From NCBI GenBank assembly GCA_013538715.1, contig JACAFH010000002.1, positions 186,001 through 250,000 on the forward strand: a DNA stretch of 64,000 nt, in the 5' to 3' direction. Position 1 is the first letter of the stretch; every line of letters starts with the position of its first letter. Both the position numbers and the translations under genes were made by a program. Source of the stretch: Candidatus Nitrosothermus koennekei (lineage in GTDB: Archaea > Thermoproteota > Nitrososphaeria > Nitrososphaerales > Nitrosocaldaceae). Below, in pieces: positions 18,627 through 26,258 of the stretch. Below the pieces are notes generated by a model. The model made no database searches and was not told the DNA's origin. It worked only from the letters and a program-made list of their open reading frames with translations.

Positions 18627-20411
18627 TTAGAGTTCTACATTATATCCATATAACGCTTCTACCTTTCTTCTCTTCTCTATTATCTCATTAAGTAAATGTA
18701 TTTCTTCCTCGCTTAATCTATTCCTAAACTTTTCAAGTAGCATATTTACATGCTCATTTTTAGGATATGTATAAAGTGTATTATCCTCATCTATCTGTCT
18801 ACCTACTGTAGGTTCCTGCATAGATATAGCTACTTGCATCCCTTTCGTAGCTTCTTGTAATGTAACACCCTTATCTTGTATTTGATGAATTAGACCTATA
18901 TCCTTGCCTTCTTCATTCATCACTTGACTCTTCTGCCTAATCCTTCCTTCTAAAATCTCTACTCCTACAACAGCTGGTTTGCTCTTTCTAAATACAAACC
19001 CTTTCATTATTCTAAATTTTGATGGTAATGTTATTTGAGAGAATATATAGCTCTCCTCTCTCTTCTTCTCTTCTTCAACCCATTCTGTATATATTCTTAT
19101 TAGATTATAGATTATATTCTCTTTGAATATCTTGATAGATCTAGAATTAGCTTCCTCTTCAGCATCTTGCAATACTTTTGTGTTAAATGCTAATATTACC
19201 CCAAGATATCTATCATCTTCTTTCACTGTACTTGCTTCTATTACATCATGTCTTGTTACAGCACCTATATCTGCTTTCCTTATTGGTATCTTTGCATCTT
19301 TGAGCATATCTACTATAGCCTCTAACGAACCTAGAGTATCGCATTTCAATGTTATTCCTACTTTATCCGTATCTATAATTAGACTCTTTATCTCACTCTC
19401 TAAAAGTTCTTTTAATTTATTTATCTCATTCCTCTCTCTAATTACATATAATGGCATACCAGCTAATACTCCGTCCATATCTGGAGATACAATCTTTACA
19501 CCTATTGCTGCAGATACCTCTGACACTGCTACAAATTTATCTCGAGGATCCCTCATTTCATCCAAAGGTTTTGGTAATAACAATGCTTTCACTTTTGTTA
19601 TAACGGCACCATTCTTCTTTGCAAGTATTATTTCATCCCCTTGTCTTAGCTTTCCATCCAATAATATAGTATTTGCAGTAATCCCTAATCCTTCTTCCTC
19701 TTTGACTTCTAATATTATACCTTTTGTAAAGTCACTTACCTCTAACTTCTTCTGAAGATATTGTTGTGTTAATCCAATTAGCATCGCTAGCAATTCTGCT
19801 ATACCTTCCCCTGTTCTCGCACTTACTGGAATTATAGCTACTTGCTTTCTAAAATTCGTAATCCTATAGAATGCTTCTGATTCAAACCCTATCCTTGATA
19901 ATACACCAACAACATCATATATCTTCTTATCAAGCTCTTCTATAACTGATTTATCTTGCTTCTTTAATGATTCTATGATTAGATTACTCTTACTATCTCT
20001 CCAGCCTTTAATCATATCTATCTTATTTAATGCTATTAAAAATGGAACCTTTCTATTCTTTAATATCTCTATACTCTCATATGTTTGTGCTTCAAACCCT
20101 TTATTAACATCTATTACTACTATTGCTATATCTGCAGCAGAACCTCCTCTAATTCTAAGATTACTAAATACTTCATGACCTGGAGTATCTATAACAAGTA
20201 AACCTGGAACTTTGAGCTGTGCACCAAATTTATCAAATAATCTTCCACAAATATCTTTAATCACATCCAAAGGAAAAAAGCTTGCTCCTATATGTTGAGT
20301 TATACCTCCTGCCTCTCTTGCTTGCACAGCTGTACCTCTAATCTTATCTAATAATGATGTCTTTCCAGAATCTACATGACCTAATACAACTACTACTGGC
20401 TGCCTAATCAA
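18627..20411 (-). CDS. infB: Translation initiation factor aIF5B (IF-2 homologue)
   Basis: 594 residues, GTPase that promotes subunit joining and initiator tRNA placement. G1 GHVDSGKTSLLDKIR, G2 TQHIGAS, G3 DTPGHEVFSN, G4 NKIDMI, followed by barrel II (about 225-330), the alpha/beta domain III (about 345-440), and barrel IV, ending in the C-terminal helices typical of archaeal/eukaryotic members rather than bacterial IF-2. Its start overlaps the stop of ndk by four bases; it is the last gene of the L7Ae-S28e-L24e-NDK-aIF5B operon. Confidence 0.96.
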   Translation of the reverse strand: MIRQPVVVVLGHVDSGKTSLLDKIRGTAVQAREAGGITQHIGASFFPLDVIKDICGRLFDKFGAQLKVPGLLVIDTPGHEVFSNLRIRGGSAADIAIVVIDVNKGFEAQTYESIEILKNRKVPFLIALNKIDMIKGWRDSKSNLIIESLKKQDKSVIEELDKKIYDVVGVLSRIGFESEAFYRITNFRKQVAIIPVSARTGEGIAELLAMLIGLTQQYLQKKLEVSDFTKGIILEVKEEEGLGITANTILLDGKLRQGDEIILAKKNGAVITKVKALLLPKPLDEMRDPRDKFVAVSEVSAAIGVKIVSPDMDGVLAGMPLYVIRERNEINKLKELLESEIKSLIIDTDKVGITLKCDTLGSLEAIVDMLKDAKIPIRKADIGAVTRHDVIEASTVKEDDRYLGVILAFNTKVLQDAEEEANSRSIKIFKENIIYNLIRIYTEWVEEEKKREESYIFSQITLPSKFRIMKGFVFRKSKPAVVGVEILEGRIRQKSQVMNEEGKDIGLIHQIQDKGVTLQEATKGMQVAISMQEPTVGRQIDEDNTLYTYPKNEHVNMLLEKFRNRLSEEEIHLLNEIIEKRRKVEALYGYNVEL

Positions 20412-20818
20412 GAATAATCAGGAAAGACTACTCTAACCTCTCTTATGAAGCTTTCATGAGAGTCTGAGGCATGTATAGCATTCTCTGTTATACTGCTACC
20501 AAATTCTCTCCTTATAGTTCCTATCTTGGCTTCTGAAGGTTTAGTACTTCCTATCAATTCTCTAACTCTTTCTATAGCATTATCTCCCTCTATTATTGCT
20601 GCTACTATAGGACCAGAAGTAATAAAATCTACCAATTCGCTAAAGAATGATTTATTTTTATGCACAGAATAGAAATCACTTGCTTCATCTCTATTAAGTG
20701 TTAACATTTTTAATCTCTTGATCTTGAAACCATTCTCTTCAAATTTAGCAAGGATCTTACCTATATAATTCTTTCTTACTACATCAGGTTTTAATAATAT
20801 CAGTGTATCCATATTCAT
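20408..20818 (-). CDS. ndk: Nucleoside diphosphate kinase
   Basis: 136 residues. It exchanges phosphate between NTPs and NDPs through a phospho-histidine. DTLILLKPDVVRKNYIG at the start and the active-site ENAIHASDSHES (His about 119) are diagnostic; Kpn-loop GPIVAAIIEGDNAIERVREL is present. Located between rpl24e and infB with four-base overlaps on both sides, the usual archaeal arrangement. Confidence 0.96.
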   Translation of the reverse strand: MNMDTLILLKPDVVRKNYIGKILAKFEENGFKIKRLKMLTLNRDEASDFYSVHKNKSFFSELVDFITSGPIVAAIIEGDNAIERVRELIGSTKPSEAKIGTIRREFGSSITENAIHASDSHESFIREVRVVFPDYS

Positions 20819-21030
20819 CTACTCTTAAGCTTTATTCCTCCTTTAACATACTTATTTGTCCATTTAAGTTTTCTTGGTTCTCTCTTGAGTTTAAACATAT
20901 TCTTCTTACATTTGGCTGAGCATAGATATATTATGCTCCCATCATTCTTAACAAGCATTATACCAGTTGCTGTCTTGATCTTTCTATTACAAAATGAGCA
21001 AATTTTAGTGCTTAAACTCATCAGTATCAC
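20815..21030 (-). CDS. rpl24e: Ribosomal protein eL24
   Basis: 71 residues; internal starts ([10 protein letters not shown]) are possible, since the family begins close to the first Cys pair. The zinc ligands CSFC and CSAKC (about 11-14 and 36-40) and the sequence [30 protein letters not shown] define L24e of the 50S subunit. Third gene of the operon; overlaps neighbours by four bases each. Confidence 0.95.
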   Translation of the reverse strand: MILMSLSTKICSFCNRKIKTATGIMLVKNDGSIIYLCSAKCKKNMFKLKREPRKLKWTNKYVKGGIKLKSR

Positions 21031-21239
21031 TTTATCTTTCTAGCCTCTCTCTCTGTCTCTCTTAGCATTAATATATCATTCAATCTCACTGCACCTTTTA
21101 CATTTCGTGTTATTATCCTACCTTTATCTTTACCTTCCATTATTCTAACCCTAACTTGTGTTATCTCTCCTGCAATACCAGTCTTTCCTATTATCTGTAT
21201 AACCTCAGCAGGAGTAAGTTCTTCTTCACTTTTACTCAT
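21027..21239 (-). CDS. rps28e: Ribosomal protein eS28
   Basis: 70 residues, complete. Small beta-barrel protein of the 30S subunit with [20 protein letters not shown] and the nearly invariant end [18 protein letters not shown]. It lies nine bases after rpl7ae and overlaps rpl24e. Confidence 0.97.
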   Translation of the reverse strand: MSKSEEELTPAEVIQIIGKTGIAGEITQVRVRIMEGKDKGRIITRNVKGAVRLNDILMLRETEREARKIK

Positions 21240-21248
21240 AATCTACCT

Positions 21249-21611
21249 TTACCTCTTTATAGAATTTATTATCCTTTCCAATACTTGCTTACCTTCACCT
21301 GCATCTATTATACATGCTGCTGCTGTTCCTATATCTATCCCTAATGCTTTACCTAATTCTTGCTTAGAAGGTACATATACATAGTGACATTTTCTCTCTT
21401 CGCATATTATAGGGAGATGCGCTACTACTTCTGGAGGTTCCACATCTTCTGCAATTATAACTAGTTTTGCTTGTCCTCTCTCTATAGCTTTGGTAGTCTC
21501 ATTAGTTCCTTTTCTAACCTTGCCTGTTTGACTTGATACTCTAACCAACTCATATATCGCATTTACCAACTCCTTAGGTACATCAAATTTTACATAGTAT
21601 GGTTTACTCAT
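21249..21611 (-). CDS. rpl7ae: Ribosomal protein L7Ae (kink-turn binding)
   Basis: 120 residues. Contains the K-turn recognition strand GTNETTKAIERGQAKLVIIA and EDVEPPEVVAHLPIICEERK, then YVPSKQELGKALGIDIGTAA. In archaea the protein is also the core of C/D and H/ACA guide RNPs and of RNase P, so it links to the C/D sRNA at about 29.5 kb and RNase P RNA at about 50 kb in this window. First gene of the five-gene translation operon. Confidence 0.97.
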   Translation of the reverse strand: MSKPYYVKFDVPKELVNAIYELVRVSSQTGKVRKGTNETTKAIERGQAKLVIIAEDVEPPEVVAHLPIICEERKCHYVYVPSKQELGKALGIDIGTAAACIIDAGEGKQVLERIINSIKR

Positions 21612-21615
21612 TCAA

Positions 21616-21664
21616 ATCACCTTTTGGGCTCATCCCTATTTATCACCATCATGGTATTTAAAAA
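21616..21664 (-). promoter_or_regulatory. Promoter and ribosome binding site of the L7Ae operon
   Basis: Upstream of the rpl7ae ATG the minus strand shows a TATA-like TTTTTAAATACC (21654-21664), about 45 bases before the start, and AGGTGAT (21616-21622) as a Shine-Dalgarno sequence. Unlike several genes in the window that look leaderless, this operon seems to have a short leader with an RBS. Confidence 0.5.
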
Positions 21665-21858
21665 TGTTATCGATGAATTAGATTATCTAACGGTAACTAG
21701 TTATTTGTTACATGATAGATTTGATAAGCATAATACTAAAAGTTACAATGATAATTAATATTAATTATTAGTAAACGTATATTATGTTTAATAAAAAATA
21801 CATATATTTCTGTTAATAATAAATAATACAAAAATGTATTATATTTATGAGAATATAA

Positions 21859-23190
21859 TTAACCAAGTAATCTACTAATCTTACCCTTATATTCGTTAAT
21901 TATCTTCTCAAGCTTAAGCTTATCTTTAGCCTCAGCATATAGTCTTATTATAGGTTCTGTACCGCTCAGCCTAACCATGATCCAACTATCATCATCTATC
22001 CATATCTTTACACCATCTAACGTATCTACCCTTTCACCCTCCTCTATTAAACTATTTATTATCTTACTCGCTTTTTCTTTACTGCATGGAAACTTGGTCT
22101 TGTATGAGTAATACTTTGGCAATCTATTAATTAATTGAGAATATCTCTCCTCTAATATTGCTTCTAACATTAATGCTGTACTCATTGCTCCATCCCTAAC
22201 TGCTATATGTTTACCATACATGAACCCTCCGTTCTCTTCTAATCCAGCAATAGCATTACTCTCTGCCATCTTCCTAGATACCTCTACGCTTCCTACCTTT
22301 GTCTTTATTACTTTGCATCCATACTTCTCTGCTATAATGTCGATTATTACAGATGAGTTAATTGGAGTTACTATTGTTCCTTTATATTTTGATATAACAT
22401 GCTCTAATAGTATTGCGCCCGATCTGTCACCAGCAGTGATATTTCCATACTCATCACAAAAGATACTTCTATCGCCATCACCGTCATATGCAACTCCTAT
22501 GTCTGCTTCTTCTTTTCTTACACTCTCTGATAATTGTTGAAGATTATCTAAAGTAGGCTCTGAACCTCTGCCAGGAAATGAACCATCTATATTCTCATTT
22601 ATCATTATAACTTTACAACCTAATTCTCTTAGTAATTGTGGAGCAGTAACTGCTTGTGCTCCGTTACCTAAATCTAGAACAACTTTGAAATTTCTCTTCT
22701 TTATCTTCTCTATATCCACCATAGATTTTATTCCATCTATGTAATTTCTTGTTACTTCTATCTGCTCGTCCTTCCCAATCTTAGTAGAGTATCTAAAGTT
22801 TTTATTAAAGTATATATCTTCTATTCTTAATTCGTTATCTCTTGAGAGTTCAATACCATCAGATTCCATAACCTTAATTCCATTATATTCTGGTGGGTTA
22901 TGACTTGCAGTTATCATTACCCCACCTTTATAGTTAAGACTCTTTGTTGCATATTGCAAGCAAGGAGTTGGTATTAAACCAGCATCTACTGTATCTAATC
23001 CAATGGAGTTAATTCCTGCTCTTACTATTCTTGAGAGTATGGTATTGGAGTTTCTCCCATCATAACCTACTATTACTTTACCATCATTATAATACACTCC
23101 CAATGCATATGAAACTTTTAAAGCTAGTTCTAATGTTAGATCCTTGCCAAAAACTCCTCGTATACCATTTGTACCAAATAATTTAGCCAT
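21859..23190 (-). CDS. Phosphoglucosamine/phosphomannomutase family protein
   Basis: 443 residues, alpha-D-phosphohexomutase. Starts with LFGTNGIRGVFGKDLT; the phosphoserine loop is MITASHNPPEYNGIKV (Ser about 94); Mg-binding DGDGDRSIF; sugar-binding EENGGFMYG; phosphate-binding RLSGTEPIIRLYAEAKDK. These archaeal enzymes act on glucosamine-, mannose- or glucose-phosphates for nucleotide-sugar supply. The exact specificity is not readable. Monocistronic. Confidence 0.92.
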   Translation of the reverse strand: MAKLFGTNGIRGVFGKDLTLELALKVSYALGVYYNDGKVIVGYDGRNSNTILSRIVRAGINSIGLDTVDAGLIPTPCLQYATKSLNYKGGVMITASHNPPEYNGIKVMESDGIELSRDNELRIEDIYFNKNFRYSTKIGKDEQIEVTRNYIDGIKSMVDIEKIKKRNFKVVLDLGNGAQAVTAPQLLRELGCKVIMINENIDGSFPGRGSEPTLDNLQQLSESVRKEEADIGVAYDGDGDRSIFCDEYGNITAGDRSGAILLEHVISKYKGTIVTPINSSVIIDIIAEKYGCKVIKTKVGSVEVSRKMAESNAIAGLEENGGFMYGKHIAVRDGAMSTALMLEAILEERYSQLINRLPKYYSYKTKFPCSKEKASKIINSLIEEGERVDTLDGVKIWIDDDSWIMVRLSGTEPIIRLYAEAKDKLKLEKIINEYKGKISRLLG

Positions 23191-23256
23191 ATAAAATTTA
23201 TATAAATAGAGAGATAAATTTGTTACGATTTCTATTCAACCTAATAAATAAAAGAA

Positions 23257-23370
23257 TTAATATTCTTCTTCGAAATCTTCTTCTTCGAAATCTTCTTCGA
23301 AATCTTCTTCTTCGAAATCTTCTTCGAAATCTTCTTCAAACTCTTCTTCTTCAGACTCTTCTTCTGACAT
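23257..23370 (-). CDS. Acidic microprotein of repeated FEE(E)D units
   Basis: A 37-codon frame encoded by the TTCGAAGAAGA tandem repeat. It begins MSEEESEEEE and continues with the units FEED, FEED, FEEED, FEED, FEEED and a final FEEEY. About 26 of 37 residues are Glu or Asp; there is no Lys, Arg or Cys. A TATA box (AAAATATTTATAAGG, 23395-23409) lies about 30 bases before the ATG, so the message would be nearly leaderless. Tandem DNA repeats alone could create such a frame by chance, but the matching promoter, start, and clean stop right after the repeat argue for a gene. Predicted to be disordered and cytoplasmic; function unknown. Confidence 0.6.
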   Translation of the reverse strand: MSEEESEEEEFEEDFEEDFEEEDFEEDFEEEDFEEEY

Positions 23371-23394
23371 ACTTGGATGGATAAAAACTAGTTA

Positions 23395-23409
23395 CCTTAT
23401 AAATATTTT
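23395..23409 (-). promoter_or_regulatory. TATA box of the acidic microprotein gene
   Basis: AAAATATTTATAAGG on the minus strand, centred about 30 bases before ATG 23370. It is the best archaeal TATA match in the 350-base gap and points at the microprotein rather than at the opposite-strand Sua5 gene. Confidence 0.5.
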
Positions 23410-23540
23410 CGTTCATATAAGAGTAATATATACAATTATTTATTATATGATCAACCTCTATAGGTGTCTGAAAGTTATGATAATTATTATAATGATATAT
23501 ATTATATGAAGAGTTAACATTAAATATATGATGAAGAATT

Positions 23541-24167
23541 ATGACGATCCTAAACATAGATGAATATAGTATAGAATTAGCATCAAAGTATGTAAAAGAG
23601 GGAGGAATAATAATATACCCTACAGATACTGTATATGGTTTAGGTTGTGATCCATACAATAACTATGCGATAAAAAGAGTTTATGAGATCAAAGGAAGAG
23701 AGAAAGGTAAACCACTCCCGTTGTTATGCTCTTCAATTGAAGATGTAAGACGGATTGGGGAGTTAAATAGTGATGAGGAGAAGCTAATAAAAAAACTATG
23801 GCCTGGAGCACTTACACTTATCATCAAGTTAATAGATACTAAATTAAATGATATCCTTGAGGCAAATTATAAGATAGGAGTAAGAATACCAAATAATCCT
23901 TTGACGCTAAAACTTGTAAAGACATGTGGTGGTATATTAGTTGGCACAAGTGCAAATTTATCTGGAATGAAGAGTGCTAAGAGTGTAAAGGAATTGGATA
24001 AAAGATTGTTAGAAGATGTTGAGATTATACTAGATGGTGGAGAGAGTAAAGGTGTAGAATCAAGTGTAGTAGATGTTAAAAGAAGAAAGATTGTTAGAGA
24101 AGGATATGTTAAGAAATATGAGATAGAGATGATATTAGGATATGAATTTAATTGCAACTACTTATAG
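23541..24167 (+). CDS. Threonylcarbamoyl-AMP synthase (Sua5/YrdC)
   Basis: 208 residues. It makes threonylcarbamoyl-AMP from threonine, bicarbonate and ATP, the first step of t6A37 in ANN-reading tRNAs. YrdC motifs: GGIIIYPTDTVYGLGCDPYN, IKGREKGKPLPLLCSS, LWPGALTLIIK, VGTSANLSG. It lacks the long Sua5 C-terminal domain, so it is the YrdC/TsaC-length form. Start chosen at the ATG before the canonical N-terminus. It overlaps the THUMP-protein gene by 26 bases, and the KEOPS subunit Cgi121 is encoded convergently just downstream. Confidence 0.93.
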   Translation: MTILNIDEYSIELASKYVKEGGIIIYPTDTVYGLGCDPYNNYAIKRVYEIKGREKGKPLPLLCSSIEDVRRIGELNSDEEKLIKKLWPGALTLIIKLIDTKLNDILEANYKIGVRIPNNPLTLKLVKTCGGILVGTSANLSGMKSAKSVKELDKRLLEDVEIILDGGESKGVESSVVDVKRRKIVREGYVKKYEIEMILGYEFNCNYL

Positions 24168-24660
24168 GCATGCAGAGAACAAAGTTATAATGGAATTAAA
24201 GGAGATACTAGGAGAATTAGGAGATAACAATGCAAAAATAGAGTATACAAATATATCTGGTTTAGTAAGATGCTCAACAAAACTAGATGCTAAAGATGTT
24301 ATAAGAAGAGTAAAAGAGATTATTAATGAAGAACCATGGAGATTTAGATTTATACTTAGATTAATACCAATAGACATCGTTACTAATACAGAGATTAGCA
24401 AGATAAGAGATATTGCTATAAAATTATCTAGTAACATAAAAGAGGGTGAGAGTTATAAAATAGAGATCGAGAAGAGATTTACCACTCTTAAGAGTAAAGA
24501 TATAATATCAAGCATAGCAGAAGCAATAGATAGAAGAGTAGATCTAGAAGAGCCAGACTGGATAATACTTATCGAGATAATTGGAAGAGATACTGGTATA
24601 TCATTATTGAAAAAGGATGAGATCTTTAGTTTAGTTAAGAGTAAAAGATCAATAGATTAG
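24142..24660 (+). CDS. THUMP-domain protein (Tan1/THUMPD1-like)
   Basis: 172 residues. MNLIATTYRHAENKVIMELK and the later EEPWRFRFILRLIPIDIVTN, plus the C-terminal EEPDWIILIEIIGRDTGISL, correspond to the ferredoxin-like plus THUMP arrangement of Tan1-type RNA-binding proteins. The eukaryotic relatives help acetylate C12 of tRNA-Ser and tRNA-Leu. A catalytic acetyltransferase is not in view. Overlap with the Sua5-type gene implies a shared tRNA modification transcript. It ends 12 bases inside the convergent cgi121 gene. Confidence 0.8.
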   Translation: MNLIATTYRHAENKVIMELKEILGELGDNNAKIEYTNISGLVRCSTKLDAKDVIRRVKEIINEEPWRFRFILRLIPIDIVTNTEISKIRDIAIKLSSNIKEGESYKIEIEKRFTTLKSKDIISSIAEAIDRRVDLEEPDWIILIEIIGRDTGISLLKKDEIFSLVKSKRSID

Positions 24661-25125
24661 ATTAGCTTTTTCAGCAAGTAATAGTGATAATCTATTATTC
24701 ATAGCATATAGTTCATCTTTACCTATGTTATGATACATGATTAATGCTTCGCTCCTCTCTTTAGAGTATTCTAAATCCTCAAGCTTTAAAGATCCGGTAT
24801 CTATCTCTTTCTTACTTAATATTACAAGCACTGCTTTACTATCCCTCTTAGCAGAAGCAAACTTCATGGCTTTTGATATCTGGTTTGTACATGCTACTCT
24901 TAAGATCGTCTCTATTTCTACATGCTCTGCAATCATTACGCCTCTCTTATGTGCCTCTAAAACCTGTTTCACTATCTCTTCTATATGCTCTATATCAACT
25001 ACACTGTTAAGATCTAATAAGATAATTATATCATCATTCTTCTTCTTTAGAATATCTTCTGGATCCTTGATATTAACAGTAGCAATCAATAGATTAAAGT
25101 CTTTAAGATTCGTAAGATAAACCAT
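24649..25125 (-). CDS. cgi121: KEOPS complex subunit Cgi121
   Basis: 158 residues. The C-terminal half has the tRNA 3'-end-binding sequence ILRVACTNQISKAMKFASAK, matching the RLAGTRQIxEAI-type motif of Cgi121; the N-terminal half shows the strand/helix order LIATVNIKDPEDILKK and IEEIVKQVLEAHKRGVMIAE. In KEOPS it recruits tRNA and activates Bud32 during t6A formation. It abuts the stop of the upstream ubiquitin-like gene with no gap, so the two are co-transcribed. Confidence 0.85.
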   Translation of the reverse strand: MVYLTNLKDFNLLIATVNIKDPEDILKKKNDDIIILLDLNSVVDIEHIEEIVKQVLEAHKRGVMIAEHVEIETILRVACTNQISKAMKFASAKRDSKAVLVILSKKEIDTGSLKLEDLEYSKERSEALIMYHNIGKDELYAMNNRLSLLLAEKANLIY

Positions 25126-25341
25126 CTAACCACCATGTATTATAGATGCTATAGTTACAACATCATTAGTATCTAACCTCTTCTTATCTATTAAAGATAA
25201 TTCTACATTGTTAATAGCTATTACAACATCATTAGTATCTAAACCATTCTCTTTTAGTATACTTATAAGCTCATCTATATCATTAACTATTAGATCTCCT
25301 ATTACTTTCTTTATATTACCTAATGCTTTTACCTTTGCCAT
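25126..25341 (-). CDS. Ubiquitin-like sulfur-carrier/modifier protein (MoaD/ThiS/SAMP-like)
   Basis: 71 residues ending in IIHGG, the diglycine C-terminus used for thiocarboxylate formation or isopeptide linkage. The beta-grasp pattern is visible in KVKALGNIKKVIGDLIVNDI (strands 1-2 region), the helix IDELISILKENGL and the strands VVIAINNVEL and VVTIASI. Its distinguishing feature is an exact in-phase repeat of 22 bases (25155-25176 and 25221-25242) encoding LDTNDVV twice. Directly upstream of cgi121 with no spacer. MoaD-, ThiS- or Urm1/SAMP-type use cannot be told apart here; no E1-like or MoaE gene is adjacent. Confidence 0.8.
   Translation of the reverse strand: MAKVKALGNIKKVIGDLIVNDIDELISILKENGLDTNDVVIAINNVELSLIDKKRLDTNDVVTIASIIHGG
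25155..25242 (-). repeat. Two exact 22-base direct repeats inside the ubiquitin-like gene
   Basis: The same 22 bases occur at 25155-25176 and 25221-25242, spaced 66 bases (22 codons), both encoding LDTNDVV in frame. This is much better conserved than protein constraint requires and suggests a recent internal duplication or gene conversion. Confidence 0.85.
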
Positions 25342-25667
25342 ATGAATATATCTAATCTACATCTAAAATATCTTTGTTCTCGTTTATTGATATATAATAA
25401 ACTTCTATGTGTATAATATGAATAATAATATGGATCTATAAATACATACTATTAATGATAAATCGAGTAGTTATTCATCTTATACAATATACCGAAGAGC
25501 ATTTACGTAATGATACGATTTATCTTATTATCTGTTTATCTCTATCTACATCTCATGTAGCATTATGCGTATATCTGATATGTTATTAATTATAATATTA
25601 TATGATCTAATAAACTATTTAGAATACTTATAGTGTACCATAGGTATTAGAAACATAAATAATATAT
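25342..25667. other. Intergenic stretch of about 325 bases
   Basis: AT-rich; contains the promoter of the ubiquitin-like/cgi121 pair near 25345-25400. I see no tRNA, sRNA boxes or ORF worth reporting; the short minus-strand frame that runs into 25615-25667 is a shadow of the downstream gene. Confidence 0.5.
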
Positions 25668-26201
25668 TCAGAAAGATATATCGCCTAAATCTCCAAAGTC
25701 CCCAACATCTGAACCTTGGTCGCCTCCTTCCATGCCTTCCATTCCTTCTGAAGGTACTGAACTCTCCATGCCTTCTGGTACAAAATGATTCATTGCTAAG
25801 CCCATTAGACTTAACATACTCATAAACATCATCATATCTATTATACCAAACATCATCATAGGTAAGATCCACGATCTATTATTCTCAGCATATCTCTGTA
25901 ATTCCTGAGTATTACCGTTGTTTGCTAGATTTACCATCCTCTGCCATTTCTGTTCCAATTCATATCTCCTTTCCTGCAGCTCTTTAAAACCCTTCTCAGT
26001 TAATCTAATCTTGATCTTCTTACCAAAGAAACCTTTCTTCTCTTCTCTTATAGCTAAACCTCTTGCTATAAGTCTCTCAATAGTACCTATAACATCAAAC
26101 ATAGAGAGGCCTGTCATCTTTGCTATACTCTTTTCATCACTCTTTCCTTTGCTTAATGCATTTAGAACCATTACGTCTTTTGGCTCGTCTCCTAGTTCCA
26201 T
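25668..26201 (-). CDS. Winged-helix protein with hydrophobic segment and acidic Gly-rich tail
   Basis: 177 residues. The N-terminal 75 residues are a winged helix (VMVLNALSKGKSDEKSIAKM with recognition helix MFDVIGTIERLIARGLAIRE and wing KIKIRLTEKGFKEL). A linker is followed by a Met-rich hydrophobic helix (WILPMMMFGIIDMMMFMSML, about 112-131). The tail is Gly/Asp/Glu-rich (GMEGMEGGDQGSDVG). A DNA-binding domain joined to a possible membrane or hydrophobic interaction segment suggests a sensor-like regulator, but the ligand is unknown. Single gene facing away from the shikimate genes by 57 bases. Confidence 0.65.
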   Translation of the reverse strand: MELGDEPKDVMVLNALSKGKSDEKSIAKMTGLSMFDVIGTIERLIARGLAIREEKKGFFGKKIKIRLTEKGFKELQERRYELEQKWQRMVNLANNGNTQELQRYAENNRSWILPMMMFGIIDMMMFMSMLSLMGLAMNHFVPEGMESSVPSEGMEGMEGGDQGSDVGDFGDLGDISF

Positions 26202-26258
26202 GATATATACTATTACTTTATCATATTTATAAGTTAATAATAAAAATGTTATTCTGCC

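Noticed and set aside
19123-19755. 210-codon plus-strand ORF inside infB
   Set aside because: Antisense shadow of a strongly conserved GTPase; low-complexity Ser/Leu content typical of a shadow frame.
23257-23370. Treating the GAA/TTC tandem repeat as mere non-coding microsatellite
   Set aside because: A start, TATA box and stop fit the repeat exactly in one frame, so a microprotein is the better reading, though not proven.
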